Part shown: piece by piece, positions 41,227 to 49,931 of the stretch
Numbering within the stretch: the stretch's first letter is position 1
Layout of the letters: the number at the start of each line of letters is the position of its first letter
Source of the DNA: Kazachstania africana CBS 2517
Lineage: Eukaryota; Ascomycota; Saccharomycetes; Saccharomycetales; Saccharomycetaceae
Length of the DNA: 64,000 nucleotides
Direction: 5' to 3'
Assembly (NCBI RefSeq): GCF_000304475.1
Contig: NC_018942.1
Coordinates: 1,116,001 to 1,180,000 of the forward strand
The notes under the pieces: generated by a model
What the model saw: the letters and a program-made list of their open reading frames with translations, nothing else
What the model was told of the DNA's origin: nothing
Database searches by the model: none
Program-made: the position numbers and the translations under genes

Positions 41227-43068
41227 TTATTTTTTTGAGCTTTTGAAGAAAAGTTTTGCCATTTGATTCGTTTTCTCTTTTTGGGGACTGGAATGACTTG
41301 AACTGTCATCTGTGTTTTTGGTGCGATTTCTATGACTATTATTGCCTTTAAAAAATGTTAAAAAGCTACCAAGGGCTTTATTATTTGATGCTTTGCTATG
41401 AGAGCTCGAAGAAAAGGTACTTCTTGTGGATTCAAAGGATTTTCTTTTCGTTAATCCACTGGTGCTTTTAGTTTCCCTTAATGGAATCAGATTTTTGTAT
41501 CTCAATAGGCCATTCTCTTGCTGTACATGGGTATCAAATGTAATTTTGTTAGGTAAATTCCTAGAATCCTCAGAGAAGTTCCCACTGATTGTTTTCGAGT
41601 CGTCATCAGAAACATTACCTTGTGAGTTGATCAATTTGGGTCTGTGAAGTAATTTACCGTTAATGGGGGGTTCAGCCTCCACCATTGGAACACTATATAG
41701 CTTTGTTGTAAACCTGAGGATTACGTCTACTTTGTCTAAGGTGATGTCATTTAGTGATTTACCAGTAACGCTTTCAACCTCTCGTAATGCCTGTTTCATT
41801 GCCATTCTTTTCCTTGTGGTTTGTGAGGCTTCTACACGACAAATCCCAGATGAAAAAGTCAACGATGAAGAACGTGGAGGTGAAGAAGAAACTATGCTTT
41901 CAGGACCATCAGAGCTGCTGTCATCATTTGCATTTTTCTTAAAAAGTTGCCATTTTTCCAATGAGCTGGCCATATCTGTAGAATATGAATCAAATGAAAA
42001 AACATCATCATGACGATTATTATCGACACATTGCTTTTGTAATTCAAGATGAAATCGTATCATTCTTCGTGTTGGCACAACAAATACAGGAATAGAAAAT
42101 TTTGAGGTGACTTTATTAACCAAAGTTTTCGAGTTTTTCCAAGTGATTAGATTAGAATTTCTTTCCCACTTTAACGTGCTGAATACGAGTAAATCTGGAT
42201 GATAATTGTTTATTGCATCAATTAGTATTTTCTTGGTTTTCCCCACCATTGTCTCAATTGTAACTTTAGTAATTTTTGGTTTAGGTACCGAATCCAATAA
42301 TGTGGATATATATTGAAATATGTTATCCATTTTATCCATGATTTCATCTTTATCGTAGCCATAAAATTTATTATAACCGTGCTGTTGTTCTTTATCAGAA
42401 GAAATGAGTTTTGGAATATTTGTAATCACTATAATATGATCAACATCCTTTGCAAAAATTTTGATCATCCAGTCTAGTGAAACCCAAGTATGTCTCCTAC
42501 CATTGATATGACATAATATAGTTCTAGGCTTCTTTTGAATTGGGGTTTTCAAATTCAAAATTTTCCTCTTTCTCATTTTTGAATCAGGAATATGTTGTAA
42601 CATTTCATCATGTAGACCATCTCTGAACAAAAAATTAGGAAATTTAAAGAAACGCTCTTTATTATTTAAGCGATAGTTAATTTGATCTTTAAACAGCATC
42701 CACAATTCTAACCACAATTTATGTGATTTATTCCGAATAATTGCATTATTTACCACGCATGGTCTACTGGGATAATCCTTTCTGACACACTTCCCATCTT
42801 CGGTGAAATAAATCTTGATCTTTTTTTGCCTTTGTCTTTGTGATAAATTGTGAGTTGAGCACTCCTCAATACAAACATCATGAAGCTTTGAAGTTCTTAC
42901 GATTTTGACACCTTCAAATTCAGGTTCTTCGTAAGTCGGATTCACAATGCACTGAGGTGCCGTATCGAAGGAGACGCCATTTATAAAATAGTCGTAAGAT
43001 TTCTGAACGCTTGCACGTAATCTTACCCTTCTGTAAGTGTTCCTCAAATCTCCCCACGAGTCATCCAT
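41227..43068 (-). CDS. YOR019W/YDR475C-family protein (function unknown)
   Basis: A 613-residue protein. The N-terminal half is conserved in type: YRRVRLRASVQKSYDYFING, CVRKDYPSRPCVVNN, then a Rossmann-like, UspA-type nucleotide-binding region (KKPRTILCHINGRRHTWVSLDWMIKIFAKDVDHIIVITNIPK; LLVFSTLKW; FSIPVFVVPTRRM). The C-terminal 240 residues are Ser/Lys-rich and disordered, ending in a basic KKEKTNQMAKLFFKSSKK-like tail. S. cerevisiae has two copies from the genome duplication (YOR019W and YDR475C/JIP4) of uncertain function. The neighbour MCO10 is a YOR neighbour while SNF1 is a YDR477W neighbour, so the copy cannot be assigned. Confidence 0.8.
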   Translation of the reverse strand: MDDSWGDLRNTYRRVRLRASVQKSYDYFINGVSFDTAPQCIVNPTYEEPEFEGVKIVRTSKLHDVCIEECSTHNLSQRQRQKKIKIYFTEDGKCVRKDYPSRPCVVNNAIIRNKSHKLWLELWMLFKDQINYRLNNKERFFKFPNFLFRDGLHDEMLQHIPDSKMRKRKILNLKTPIQKKPRTILCHINGRRHTWVSLDWMIKIFAKDVDHIIVITNIPKLISSDKEQQHGYNKFYGYDKDEIMDKMDNIFQYISTLLDSVPKPKITKVTIETMVGKTKKILIDAINNYHPDLLVFSTLKWERNSNLITWKNSKTLVNKVTSKFSIPVFVVPTRRMIRFHLELQKQCVDNNRHDDVFSFDSYSTDMASSLEKWQLFKKNANDDSSSDGPESIVSSSPPRSSSLTFSSGICRVEASQTTRKRMAMKQALREVESVTGKSLNDITLDKVDVILRFTTKLYSVPMVEAEPPINGKLLHRPKLINSQGNVSDDDSKTISGNFSEDSRNLPNKITFDTHVQQENGLLRYKNLIPLRETKSTSGLTKRKSFESTRSTFSSSSHSKASNNKALGSFLTFFKGNNSHRNRTKNTDDSSSHSSPQKEKTNQMAKLFFKSSKK

Positions 43069-43510
43069 TCTAACCTCACCAATTCTCGAAAAGATACTAT
43101 AGTATTAAACACTCCCATTACATTGCTCCACAACTGCTAATAAAAGGTTACTACTATTTTCCTCGATGCGCCTTATTGAAACGTCATTAAGGGAAACGAG
43201 AAATTCCATATTCGGCAACTGTTTTCTATTTTGAGTAACGTGTATTACCTAATCAAGTAAGTGACACAAAATATAACAGACCTGAACAGCCCCAAAATGG
43301 TCGATTCTAGCTTTTATTTCATCTGGCTTCACCATTCAATTGGCTGCGAATTGGCTGGACACTTGCAGTAAATCAGTTTTAGAATGCATGAAGTTGTGCC
43401 GAAATCACTCTCTGGCCTCTTGGGACGTGTGTCTCATCTCTGAAATCAAATAGGTACATTTTTCATCTTTTTTTCTCGTTCTTTGACGTTGTAGTATATA
43501 GGATCATTTC
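43069..43510. other. Divergent promoter
   Basis: 442 bp between the YOR019W-family gene and the following forward gene. No gene or RNA is seen; a short T-rich run lies at 43468-43476. Confidence 0.55.
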
Positions 43511-44281
43511 ATGATTTGTGATATTTATATAGTCTGCAATTCCTGGGTGTTCGAAAAAGCTAGGATCGTCTGTTCAATGTACAAAATTCGTACCATCCCC
43601 GTTATTATCATATTGGCCTTCCTTTTATGTCTTAATGCTACTAGTATAGCTGTGGAATACGATTCGCCCCTCCCCGTAGCAAATTTTGACCAAACAGTGA
43701 AACAAATAGAAGATAGTCTTTTAAACCGGACTCTAACTGAAAAGGACCAAGAAAGAGTACAATTACTCTCTGTAGGTTTTAAGAAAGTATATAGAAAATA
43801 TAATACCAGTCCGGTGCTTCTCTATGGAATAAGCAGGTTACTAAAACAAAAAATCGAATTTATGAAGAACGAAAAGAATGTTTCTATCCATCATCAAATT
43901 GAAAGTTTGCATAGGGCACTACAATTTGCATTAAACCATCATCCTAATGATAATGTCAAAGTAACTGTACAACATTTGGAACGTATGGAAAAGAGTAAAG
44001 TGAAAAAAATGTACGATAAAATATTTAACAATGGCTCTAAACAACAAAATGACTCCGTCAATGCCATTCAAAATAATAAGGGCATAATTGGCCCAGAAAT
44101 CCTGAGATTTGCTAAAGGTGGTGCTACTTCAATGATACTTCTGGCGGGCGTTGCAGACCTTTGCGCTTTGGCCCCTGCTTTCTTCTGCGTGTTATCCGCA
44201 GTGGCTTCTACAATAGCTATAGTAAGATGGTTAGACCACTTCAACTTACATCTGTACGATGACACAATCAACTATCCATAG
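43511..44281 (+). CDS. Unrecognised small ER or secretory-pathway membrane protein
   Basis: 256 residues from the first ATG; a second ATG at 43577 begins a more typical signal sequence (MYKIRTIPVIIILAFLLCLNATSIA) and gives 234 residues. A charged, helical middle with one sequon (LLNRTL) and Lys/Glu-rich segments is followed by a hydrophobic stretch near the C-terminus (GGATSMILLAGVADLCALAPAFFCVLSAVASTIAIV) and a short polar tail. This looks like a lumenal domain with a C-terminal membrane anchor or hairpin. S. cerevisiae has YDR476C between YDR475C and SNF1, but that gene is on the other strand relative to SNF1, so I do not equate them. Function is unknown. Confidence 0.72.
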   Translation: MICDIYIVCNSWVFEKARIVCSMYKIRTIPVIIILAFLLCLNATSIAVEYDSPLPVANFDQTVKQIEDSLLNRTLTEKDQERVQLLSVGFKKVYRKYNTSPVLLYGISRLLKQKIEFMKNEKNVSIHHQIESLHRALQFALNHHPNDNVKVTVQHLERMEKSKVKKMYDKIFNNGSKQQNDSVNAIQNNKGIIGPEILRFAKGGATSMILLAGVADLCALAPAFFCVLSAVASTIAIVRWLDHFNLHLYDDTINYP

Positions 44282-44585
44282 TATACAATCATATATGAAG
44301 AAATCGTCATCTTACTTAGCTTAAATTCTTCTATATTCGGGTAACTGCGCGCCTCGGCCCCCTTTGTTGCATGGTTGATCTTTTCATTAAACAAGAGAAA
44401 CAATCGTAAACGTATCCGTAGAATATTTCGAAACCAAATAAATAAGCAACAAGTTCTGAAAGAGCTTAGATATTCTGTATCATAAATACTGCCAGGAGAG
44501 TCTGAATCCTGTGATATACTGATAATAAAAGATTGGAGAAACTGTCTCAGAAAACTAATAACAATATAGTCATACATTGAAAATC

Positions 44586-46520
44586 ATGAACAATCCCGAT
44601 AGTTCAAAATCTCACCATCATCACCATCACCATCATCATCACCATCATCATGGTAGCAGTACTTCTTCTACAGTCCCTTCCCAACCTTCTTCGAAACAAA
44701 GGCTCTCAGATGGTTCTAAAATTGGGAATTATCAAATAGTGAAAACTTTAGGTGAAGGGTCTTTTGGTAAAGTTAAGTTAGCTTATCATATTACCACTGG
44801 ACAAAAAGTTGCTCTCAAGATCATCAATAAGAAAATTTTGGCAAAATCTGATATGCAAGGAAGAATAGAAAGAGAAATTTCTTACTTGAGATTATTGAGA
44901 CATCCACATATTATTAAATTGTACGATGTCATTAAATCAAAGGATGAAATTATCATAGTCATTGAATTTGCAAGTAATGAATTGTTCGATTATATCATCC
45001 AAAGAGACAAAATGAGTGAAAATGAAGCTAGAAGGTTCTTTCAGCAAATTATTTCAGCTGTAGAATATTGTCATCGACATAAGATTGTCCACAGAGATTT
45101 GAAACCGGAAAATTTGTTACTGGATGAAGATCTTAACGTCAAAATTGCCGATTTTGGTCTTTCAAATATAATGACTGACGGTAATTTTTTGAAAACCTCA
45201 TGTGGGTCACCAAACTATGCTGCCCCTGAAGTTATCAGTGGGAAATTGTATGCTGGGCCTGAAGTCGATGTCTGGTCATGTGGTGTTATATTATACGTCA
45301 TGCTTTGTCGTCGTTTACCATTCGATGATGAGAGTATTCCAGTTTTATTCAAGAATATTAGCAATGGTGTTTACATCTTACCTAAATTTCTATCACCAGG
45401 TGCTTCAAGTCTCATTAAGAGAATGTTAATTGTTAACCCATTGAATAGAATCAGTATTCATGAAATTATGCAAGACGAATGGTTTAGAGTAGATTTACCT
45501 GAATATTTGATTCCTGCCGAATTGAAAAAAAACGACAATAAAAGTGAAGAATCACGTAATGGAGAAGAACGAAAGGCTAAACAACCAGAAGAAATCGACA
45601 ATGATTTGGTGGATGCATTATCGAGAACAATGGGTTATGAAAAGGAGGAAATCTATGAATCGTTGGAGTCTAATGAAGATAACTCAAATTTAAACGAAAT
45701 TAGAGACGCATACATGCTCATGAAAGAAAACAAGACACTATTAAAGGATTTGGATCCAAATGACGTTAATAGTACAGCCGATGAGCTAGACACTTTTTTG
45801 GCACAGGCGCCACCTTCTTATCAGAAAAAGCAGCAGGAAGAAGAAGAACAACATGCTAGTAGTGTTTTAACGGAACAATCTTTGCAGCAACAGCAACAGC
45901 AAAATATCCACACAGGTAGACGTATCGAAAGCTCAACGACAAGACAAAGAACGTATCATAAGCCTCCTTTCATGGATCAATCTAACGAAGAGGATTCTAC
46001 TCTTTCCATTCTGCCAACTTCTTTACCACAAATCCACAGAGCTAACATGTTAGCCCAGGGGTTCCCAGCGGCATCTAAAATATCTCCTTTGGTAAATAAA
46101 AAGTCAAAGACAAGATGGCATTTTGGTATACGATCTCACTCGTATCCTTTAGACGTTATGGGTGAAATATATATCGCTTTAAAGAATTTAGGAGCAGAAT
46201 GGGCAAAACCATCGGAAGAAGACTTATGGACCATCAGAGTTAGATGGAGATATGATGTGTTAGAAAATTCAAATGCGTTTAATAGCGAAGACGGCAAAAA
46301 GATTCCAGACCTAATGAAAATGGTTATTCAATTATTTCAAATCGAAACAAATAATTATCTCGTTGATTTCAAGTTTGATGGTTGGGAAAGTAATTATGGC
46401 GATATGACCAAGAGATCAAACATTTCAGAAGATGAAATGAGCACGTTTTCTGCTTACCCATTTCTACATTTAACAGCTAAGTTGATCATGGAACTCGCAG
46501 TCAACAGTCAAAATGCTTAG
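44586..46520 (+). CDS. SNF1: AMPK catalytic subunit Snf1
   Basis: 644 residues from the ATG at 44586; the TTG three codons up is not used. Snf1 is the serine/threonine kinase that derepresses glucose-repressed genes and responds to energy stress. A run of 13 His (codons at 44613-44651) near the N-terminus, typical of yeast Snf1, is followed by the kinase domain: IGNYQIVKTLGEGSFGKVKLAY (glycine loop), VALKIINKK (catalytic Lys), HRDLKPENLLL, DFGLSN, and the activation-loop Thr in FLKTSCGSPNYAAPE that upstream kinases phosphorylate. The regulatory region includes the UBA-like autoinhibitory segment (ALSRTMGYEKEEIYESL) and the KIS/alpha-CTD starting TRWHFGIRSHSYPLDVMGEIYIAL and ending HLTAKLIMELAVNSQ. 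A short poly-Gln lies in the linker. Confidence 0.99.
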   Translation: MNNPDSSKSHHHHHHHHHHHHHGSSTSSTVPSQPSSKQRLSDGSKIGNYQIVKTLGEGSFGKVKLAYHITTGQKVALKIINKKILAKSDMQGRIEREISYLRLLRHPHIIKLYDVIKSKDEIIIVIEFASNELFDYIIQRDKMSENEARRFFQQIISAVEYCHRHKIVHRDLKPENLLLDEDLNVKIADFGLSNIMTDGNFLKTSCGSPNYAAPEVISGKLYAGPEVDVWSCGVILYVMLCRRLPFDDESIPVLFKNISNGVYILPKFLSPGASSLIKRMLIVNPLNRISIHEIMQDEWFRVDLPEYLIPAELKKNDNKSEESRNGEERKAKQPEEIDNDLVDALSRTMGYEKEEIYESLESNEDNSNLNEIRDAYMLMKENKTLLKDLDPNDVNSTADELDTFLAQAPPSYQKKQQEEEEQHASSVLTEQSLQQQQQQNIHTGRRIESSTTRQRTYHKPPFMDQSNEEDSTLSILPTSLPQIHRANMLAQGFPAASKISPLVNKKSKTRWHFGIRSHSYPLDVMGEIYIALKNLGAEWAKPSEEDLWTIRVRWRYDVLENSNAFNSEDGKKIPDLMKMVIQLFQIETNNYLVDFKFDGWESNYGDMTKRSNISEDEMSTFSAYPFLHLTAKLIMELAVNSQNA

Positions 46521-46914
46521 TGAACTTTCATATTATTTTTTTCTTGTACCTAAATATTCCATGTAGGAGGGCTCCTTCCTCTGTAACTTTTATATATCAA
46601 GTACTAAATATTACACCATATTAAGAGATGAAGCAAGACGTCTGAATATTGAGCACCCCACGTTCATGTGATCAGGAAAGTTGAACCCACTACTTGGATT
46701 ATCCAGTTAGCGAGGCTATTCCACCAGTGTTTACCCGGTCCCTCTGATTTTTTTTCCCCAAAACGGAAAAATATCAATAAGCGTACAGTTATAGTCCTTC
46801 CTTTGCTTGCCAGGTTAGTAAAAAGATAGATACTTCATTTACTTGATAAACAAGTGTGGCAAGCTGGGAAAGCAAGTCGTTAACGTGCATACCATCGAAT
46901 CAAGACATATTTAT
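46521..46914. other. Intergenic between SNF1 and HST3
   Basis: 394 bp, no gene seen. This is where an inverted AHC1-SNF1 block meets the HST3-STI1 block, yet no repeat or tRNA marks the join. CATGTGAT near 46665 resembles a CDEI or E-box word without other centromere parts. Confidence 0.5.
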
Positions 46915-48384
46915 ATGATGCCACCTTTACTTCTGACGAAAGATCAAAGATCTATGTCGTTTGACGAAGAGAATTTGTCAATAAACAAGAGGAGAACAAC
47001 TAAGAGCCCTTTATCTCCCACAAAGTTATCACGTTCAAAATCACAGATCCCTGATCTTCAAACTACAAAATTGGAACATATATTTCAATTGAATGCCTGT
47101 GACGAAAATTTACAAAGTATTAATAGACAAATCAATAAATCCAAAAAAGTGGTAGTATTGACTGGTGCAGGGATCTCATGTAATGCGGGTATTCCTGATT
47201 TTAGATCGTCCAATGGTCTCTATAATCTAGTGAAAGCAGAACATCCAAACGTTTCAATAGGGTCGGGAAAAGAGATGTTTGATATCTCTTTATTTAGAGA
47301 TGAAATAAAGATATCTGTCTGGGCAACCTTCATGGAAAAATTATACTCAAGTTGTAGGTTGGCAAAACCCACTGTAACACATAAATTTATTGCACATTTA
47401 AAGGAAAGAAACAGGCTTTTGAGATGTTATACCCAGAATATTGACGGATTAGAAGAATCCCTTGGTTTAGAGATGTCTTCATCATTTGAAGAAAATGAAA
47501 AGGAAAACTTTACGTTAAGTAGATGGAGGAGTTTTGACGTCGTACAACTACACGGTGATTTGAATTCACTCGCATGCACACAGTGCTTCCAGACATTCCC
47601 TTGGAGTAGATACCGGTCAAGATCATTTAGAAGAGGTGAACTTCCCAACTGTCCCAGATGTGAAGAAAAAATTTTCAAGAGATCACAGGAAGGGAAAAGA
47701 TTAATCAATAACTGCGGGATATTAAGGCCAAATATTGTTCTTTATGGTGAAAACCATCCTTCCGGGGAATTAATAAGTCATGGCCTAAATTCTGATATTA
47801 TGAGAGGGAAGCCTGATTTTTTTATTATTATGGGAACAAGTCTCAAAGTTGACGGTGTTAAAAATGTTGTCAAACAAATAAGTAAAGAAGTCCATGAACG
47901 AGGCGGTATAGTCATTTTAATAAATAAAACTAGCGTAGGGGATTCAATGTGGCATGGAATCATTGATTATCAAATATGGCAAGATTGTGATGATTGGGTA
48001 ACTTACTTACAAGGTGAGCTTCCCGATTTTTTCAAGTCTCAGAAAGAGATTGAGAAGATGAAAAAGCTGAAACGAGAAGCAAGTGACCTAAAGAAGAAAA
48101 AGCTCGAGGAAAAAAGGAACAAAGAAGTATCTAGTTTGACAACTCCACCAACTACGCCTATAGGTAGTGGGAAAAATGACGAAAAGATAGCAAATGATAG
48201 TTCTAGTGATGTGACCTCATTGAATAAAGTAAAAAGAAAATTAATACCACCAAAACAGAATAAAATTCAGAAGCAAAAGAAACAGACAAAAGATGCAAGA
48301 TGTCCTCCCAAGATTGAAGAATTTTGCTCAAAAGATGAGAAGAATCTTGCATTAACAGAACATATTTTGGTAAAGATCGATTGA
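46915..48384 (+). CDS. HST3: NAD-dependent H3K56 deacetylase Hst3
   Basis: 489 residues from the ATG at 46915 (a further ATG follows at once); the frame is open upstream only to a TTG at 46843. A sirtuin that removes acetyl from histone H3 Lys56 after S phase and supports genome stability. The NAD-binding motifs are VVVLTGAGISCNAGIPDFRS and YTQNIDGLEESLGL; the catalytic His is in VVQLHGDLNSLACTQC. Two CxxC pairs (CTQC and CPRC) form the structural zinc site. ILRPNIVLYGE and IMGTSLKVDGVK complete the Rossmann fold. The C-terminal 110 residues are basic and Lys-rich. HST3 rather than HST4 fits its neighbour BUB3 (YOR025W-YOR026W). Confidence 0.95.
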   Translation: MMPPLLLTKDQRSMSFDEENLSINKRRTTKSPLSPTKLSRSKSQIPDLQTTKLEHIFQLNACDENLQSINRQINKSKKVVVLTGAGISCNAGIPDFRSSNGLYNLVKAEHPNVSIGSGKEMFDISLFRDEIKISVWATFMEKLYSSCRLAKPTVTHKFIAHLKERNRLLRCYTQNIDGLEESLGLEMSSSFEENEKENFTLSRWRSFDVVQLHGDLNSLACTQCFQTFPWSRYRSRSFRRGELPNCPRCEEKIFKRSQEGKRLINNCGILRPNIVLYGENHPSGELISHGLNSDIMRGKPDFFIIMGTSLKVDGVKNVVKQISKEVHERGGIVILINKTSVGDSMWHGIIDYQIWQDCDDWVTYLQGELPDFFKSQKEIEKMKKLKREASDLKKKKLEEKRNKEVSSLTTPPTTPIGSGKNDEKIANDSSSDVTSLNKVKRKLIPPKQNKIQKQKKQTKDARCPPKIEEFCSKDEKNLALTEHILVKID

Positions 48385-48645
48385 TCGATTGAATTATATA
48401 CTCATTCTTCTTTTATACACATTAGTTAGAGTATCCCACGCATTTCTAAACTAGCAATCATAGTTTTAGACAAAAATTCAAGATTTTTCTACGTATAAGG
48501 TAGAGACATCATAGCATTTTAATAAAAATTTATTCTTATATTGATATTTTCTCGCCCCATTACGCGTTAATCAATTATACAAACAATCCATCGATCCATC
48601 CTACAGCAACATCTCCGTGCATCTAACAGGCAGAAAGTTTATATT

Positions 48646-49626
48646 ATGAACAATTCAACGCATAAGCTACTTCCCGATGTTCCTGATGACTACATAAGTG
48701 ACATTAAAATCTTTGAAAATAAAATATTAGTCACTGCCTGGGATGGTACGTTGTCAGTCTATGAAGTCAATAACGAGAGTACAGAAGTGACTCTTTCAAG
48801 CAGAGTGACACATAATTTTCCTCTGTTAACATCCTGTATGATCGATTCGATGATTTACGTTGGTAGCGTCCAAGGTGAACTGTTGAAGTACGATCTCGAG
48901 AAAGGTGCACTTAACCAATTGTTTAACAATGATGACGACAATCAAATAGCACAGTTAGGCATCTGTAAAATGTTCCAGTGCAAGGACAGATGTCTACTAG
49001 CTGCATCATGGGACGGTATACTGCAGTTTATAAATACCGAGACATATCAACTGATAAAAGTGATACGGTTGGCAGTAAATGTAAAAGTTCTGACAATGGA
49101 TTGTGACGGTGAACAAATAGTAATTGTCACTACGGGTAATAAAATTAGATGGTTGAAGAATTTATTCGATGAATCTAGCCAAGATGTCGAAATCCAGTCT
49201 CCATTGAAATTTCAAATTAGAGATATAAAATTGACGACAAATGGTACCGGCTATGTCGTGAGTAGTATTGATGGACGTGTTGCAGTGGAATATTTCGAAG
49301 ACCAATCGAAACAATTTGCATTCCGTTGTCACAGAATGAATTTGACAGATACCCAATTTGTGTTCCCAGTGAACACACTAGCATTCCTGCCAAAATCGAA
49401 TACTCTGTACACAGGTGGCTCCGACGGCTGTGTTTCCTGTTGGAGTCTGGATACAAAGAGAAAGATTAGACAATATGCAAGATTTGACTCCAACAGTGTA
49501 GTCAAATTATGTTGTAGCGAAAAGGCTCTAGTGATTGCTACGTCGGATGATTCATTCAAGACAAATGCTACTGTCACGAGTGACATAGAATTACAATCAA
49601 GTAATATATACATAGACTTCTTTTAA
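48646..49626 (+). CDS. BUB3: Spindle checkpoint WD40 protein Bub3
   Basis: 326 residues (S. cerevisiae 341). A seven-bladed WD40 propeller that binds phosphorylated MELT motifs of the kinetochore protein Spc105 and recruits Bub1 and Mad3. Blade motifs are visible as DYISDIKIFENKILVTAWDGTLSVY, MIYVGSVQGELLKYDL, LLAASWDGILQFI, GYVVSSIDGRVAVEYF, FAFRCHRMNLTDTQFVFPVN and LYTGGSDGCVSCW. The start is the only early ATG. Order HST3-BUB3-STI1 matches YOR025-YOR027. Confidence 0.97.
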   Translation: MNNSTHKLLPDVPDDYISDIKIFENKILVTAWDGTLSVYEVNNESTEVTLSSRVTHNFPLLTSCMIDSMIYVGSVQGELLKYDLEKGALNQLFNNDDDNQIAQLGICKMFQCKDRCLLAASWDGILQFINTETYQLIKVIRLAVNVKVLTMDCDGEQIVIVTTGNKIRWLKNLFDESSQDVEIQSPLKFQIRDIKLTTNGTGYVVSSIDGRVAVEYFEDQSKQFAFRCHRMNLTDTQFVFPVNTLAFLPKSNTLYTGGSDGCVSCWSLDTKRKIRQYARFDSNSVVKLCCSEKALVIATSDDSFKTNATVTSDIELQSSNIYIDFF

Positions 49627-49931
49627 TTCTGAATGGCATGGATGGCGCATCAAATAGACATACTAGTCAGTCATGGCGTGTGATAGTCGAAATAGTTAGC
49701 TTACAATAATAGGTGAAGCCTAAGCAGTTGCGACCTCGTATTGAACGACGCACCGAAGTTTCTAGAAGGAAAAAAAAAACTTACCAAAGGGAAACAGGAC
49801 CCGCTGCCCAAATCATTGAAAAATATATAAAGTTCTCCAGACACATACTTTTCAATTTTGAAGTTGTAACCCATTAAGATCTTGAATATTCCGTTGGAAA
49901 TTAATCAATCTAATTAATCCATATATATACG
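49627..49931. other. STI1 promoter
   Basis: 305 bp between BUB3 and STI1. It holds the heat shock element and a poly(A) run at about 49772-49780, with no gene. Confidence 0.6.
49755..49767. promoter_or_regulatory. Heat shock element of STI1
   Basis: GAAGTTTCTAGAA, a perfect three-unit nGAAnnTTCnnGAAn array, lies 165 bp upstream of the STI1 ATG. Hsf1 control is expected for this Hsp90 co-chaperone gene. Confidence 0.75.

Noticed and set aside
46660..46680. CATGTGAT as a centromere CDEI
   Set aside because: Single 8-base match with no neighbouring AT-rich element or CDEIII.
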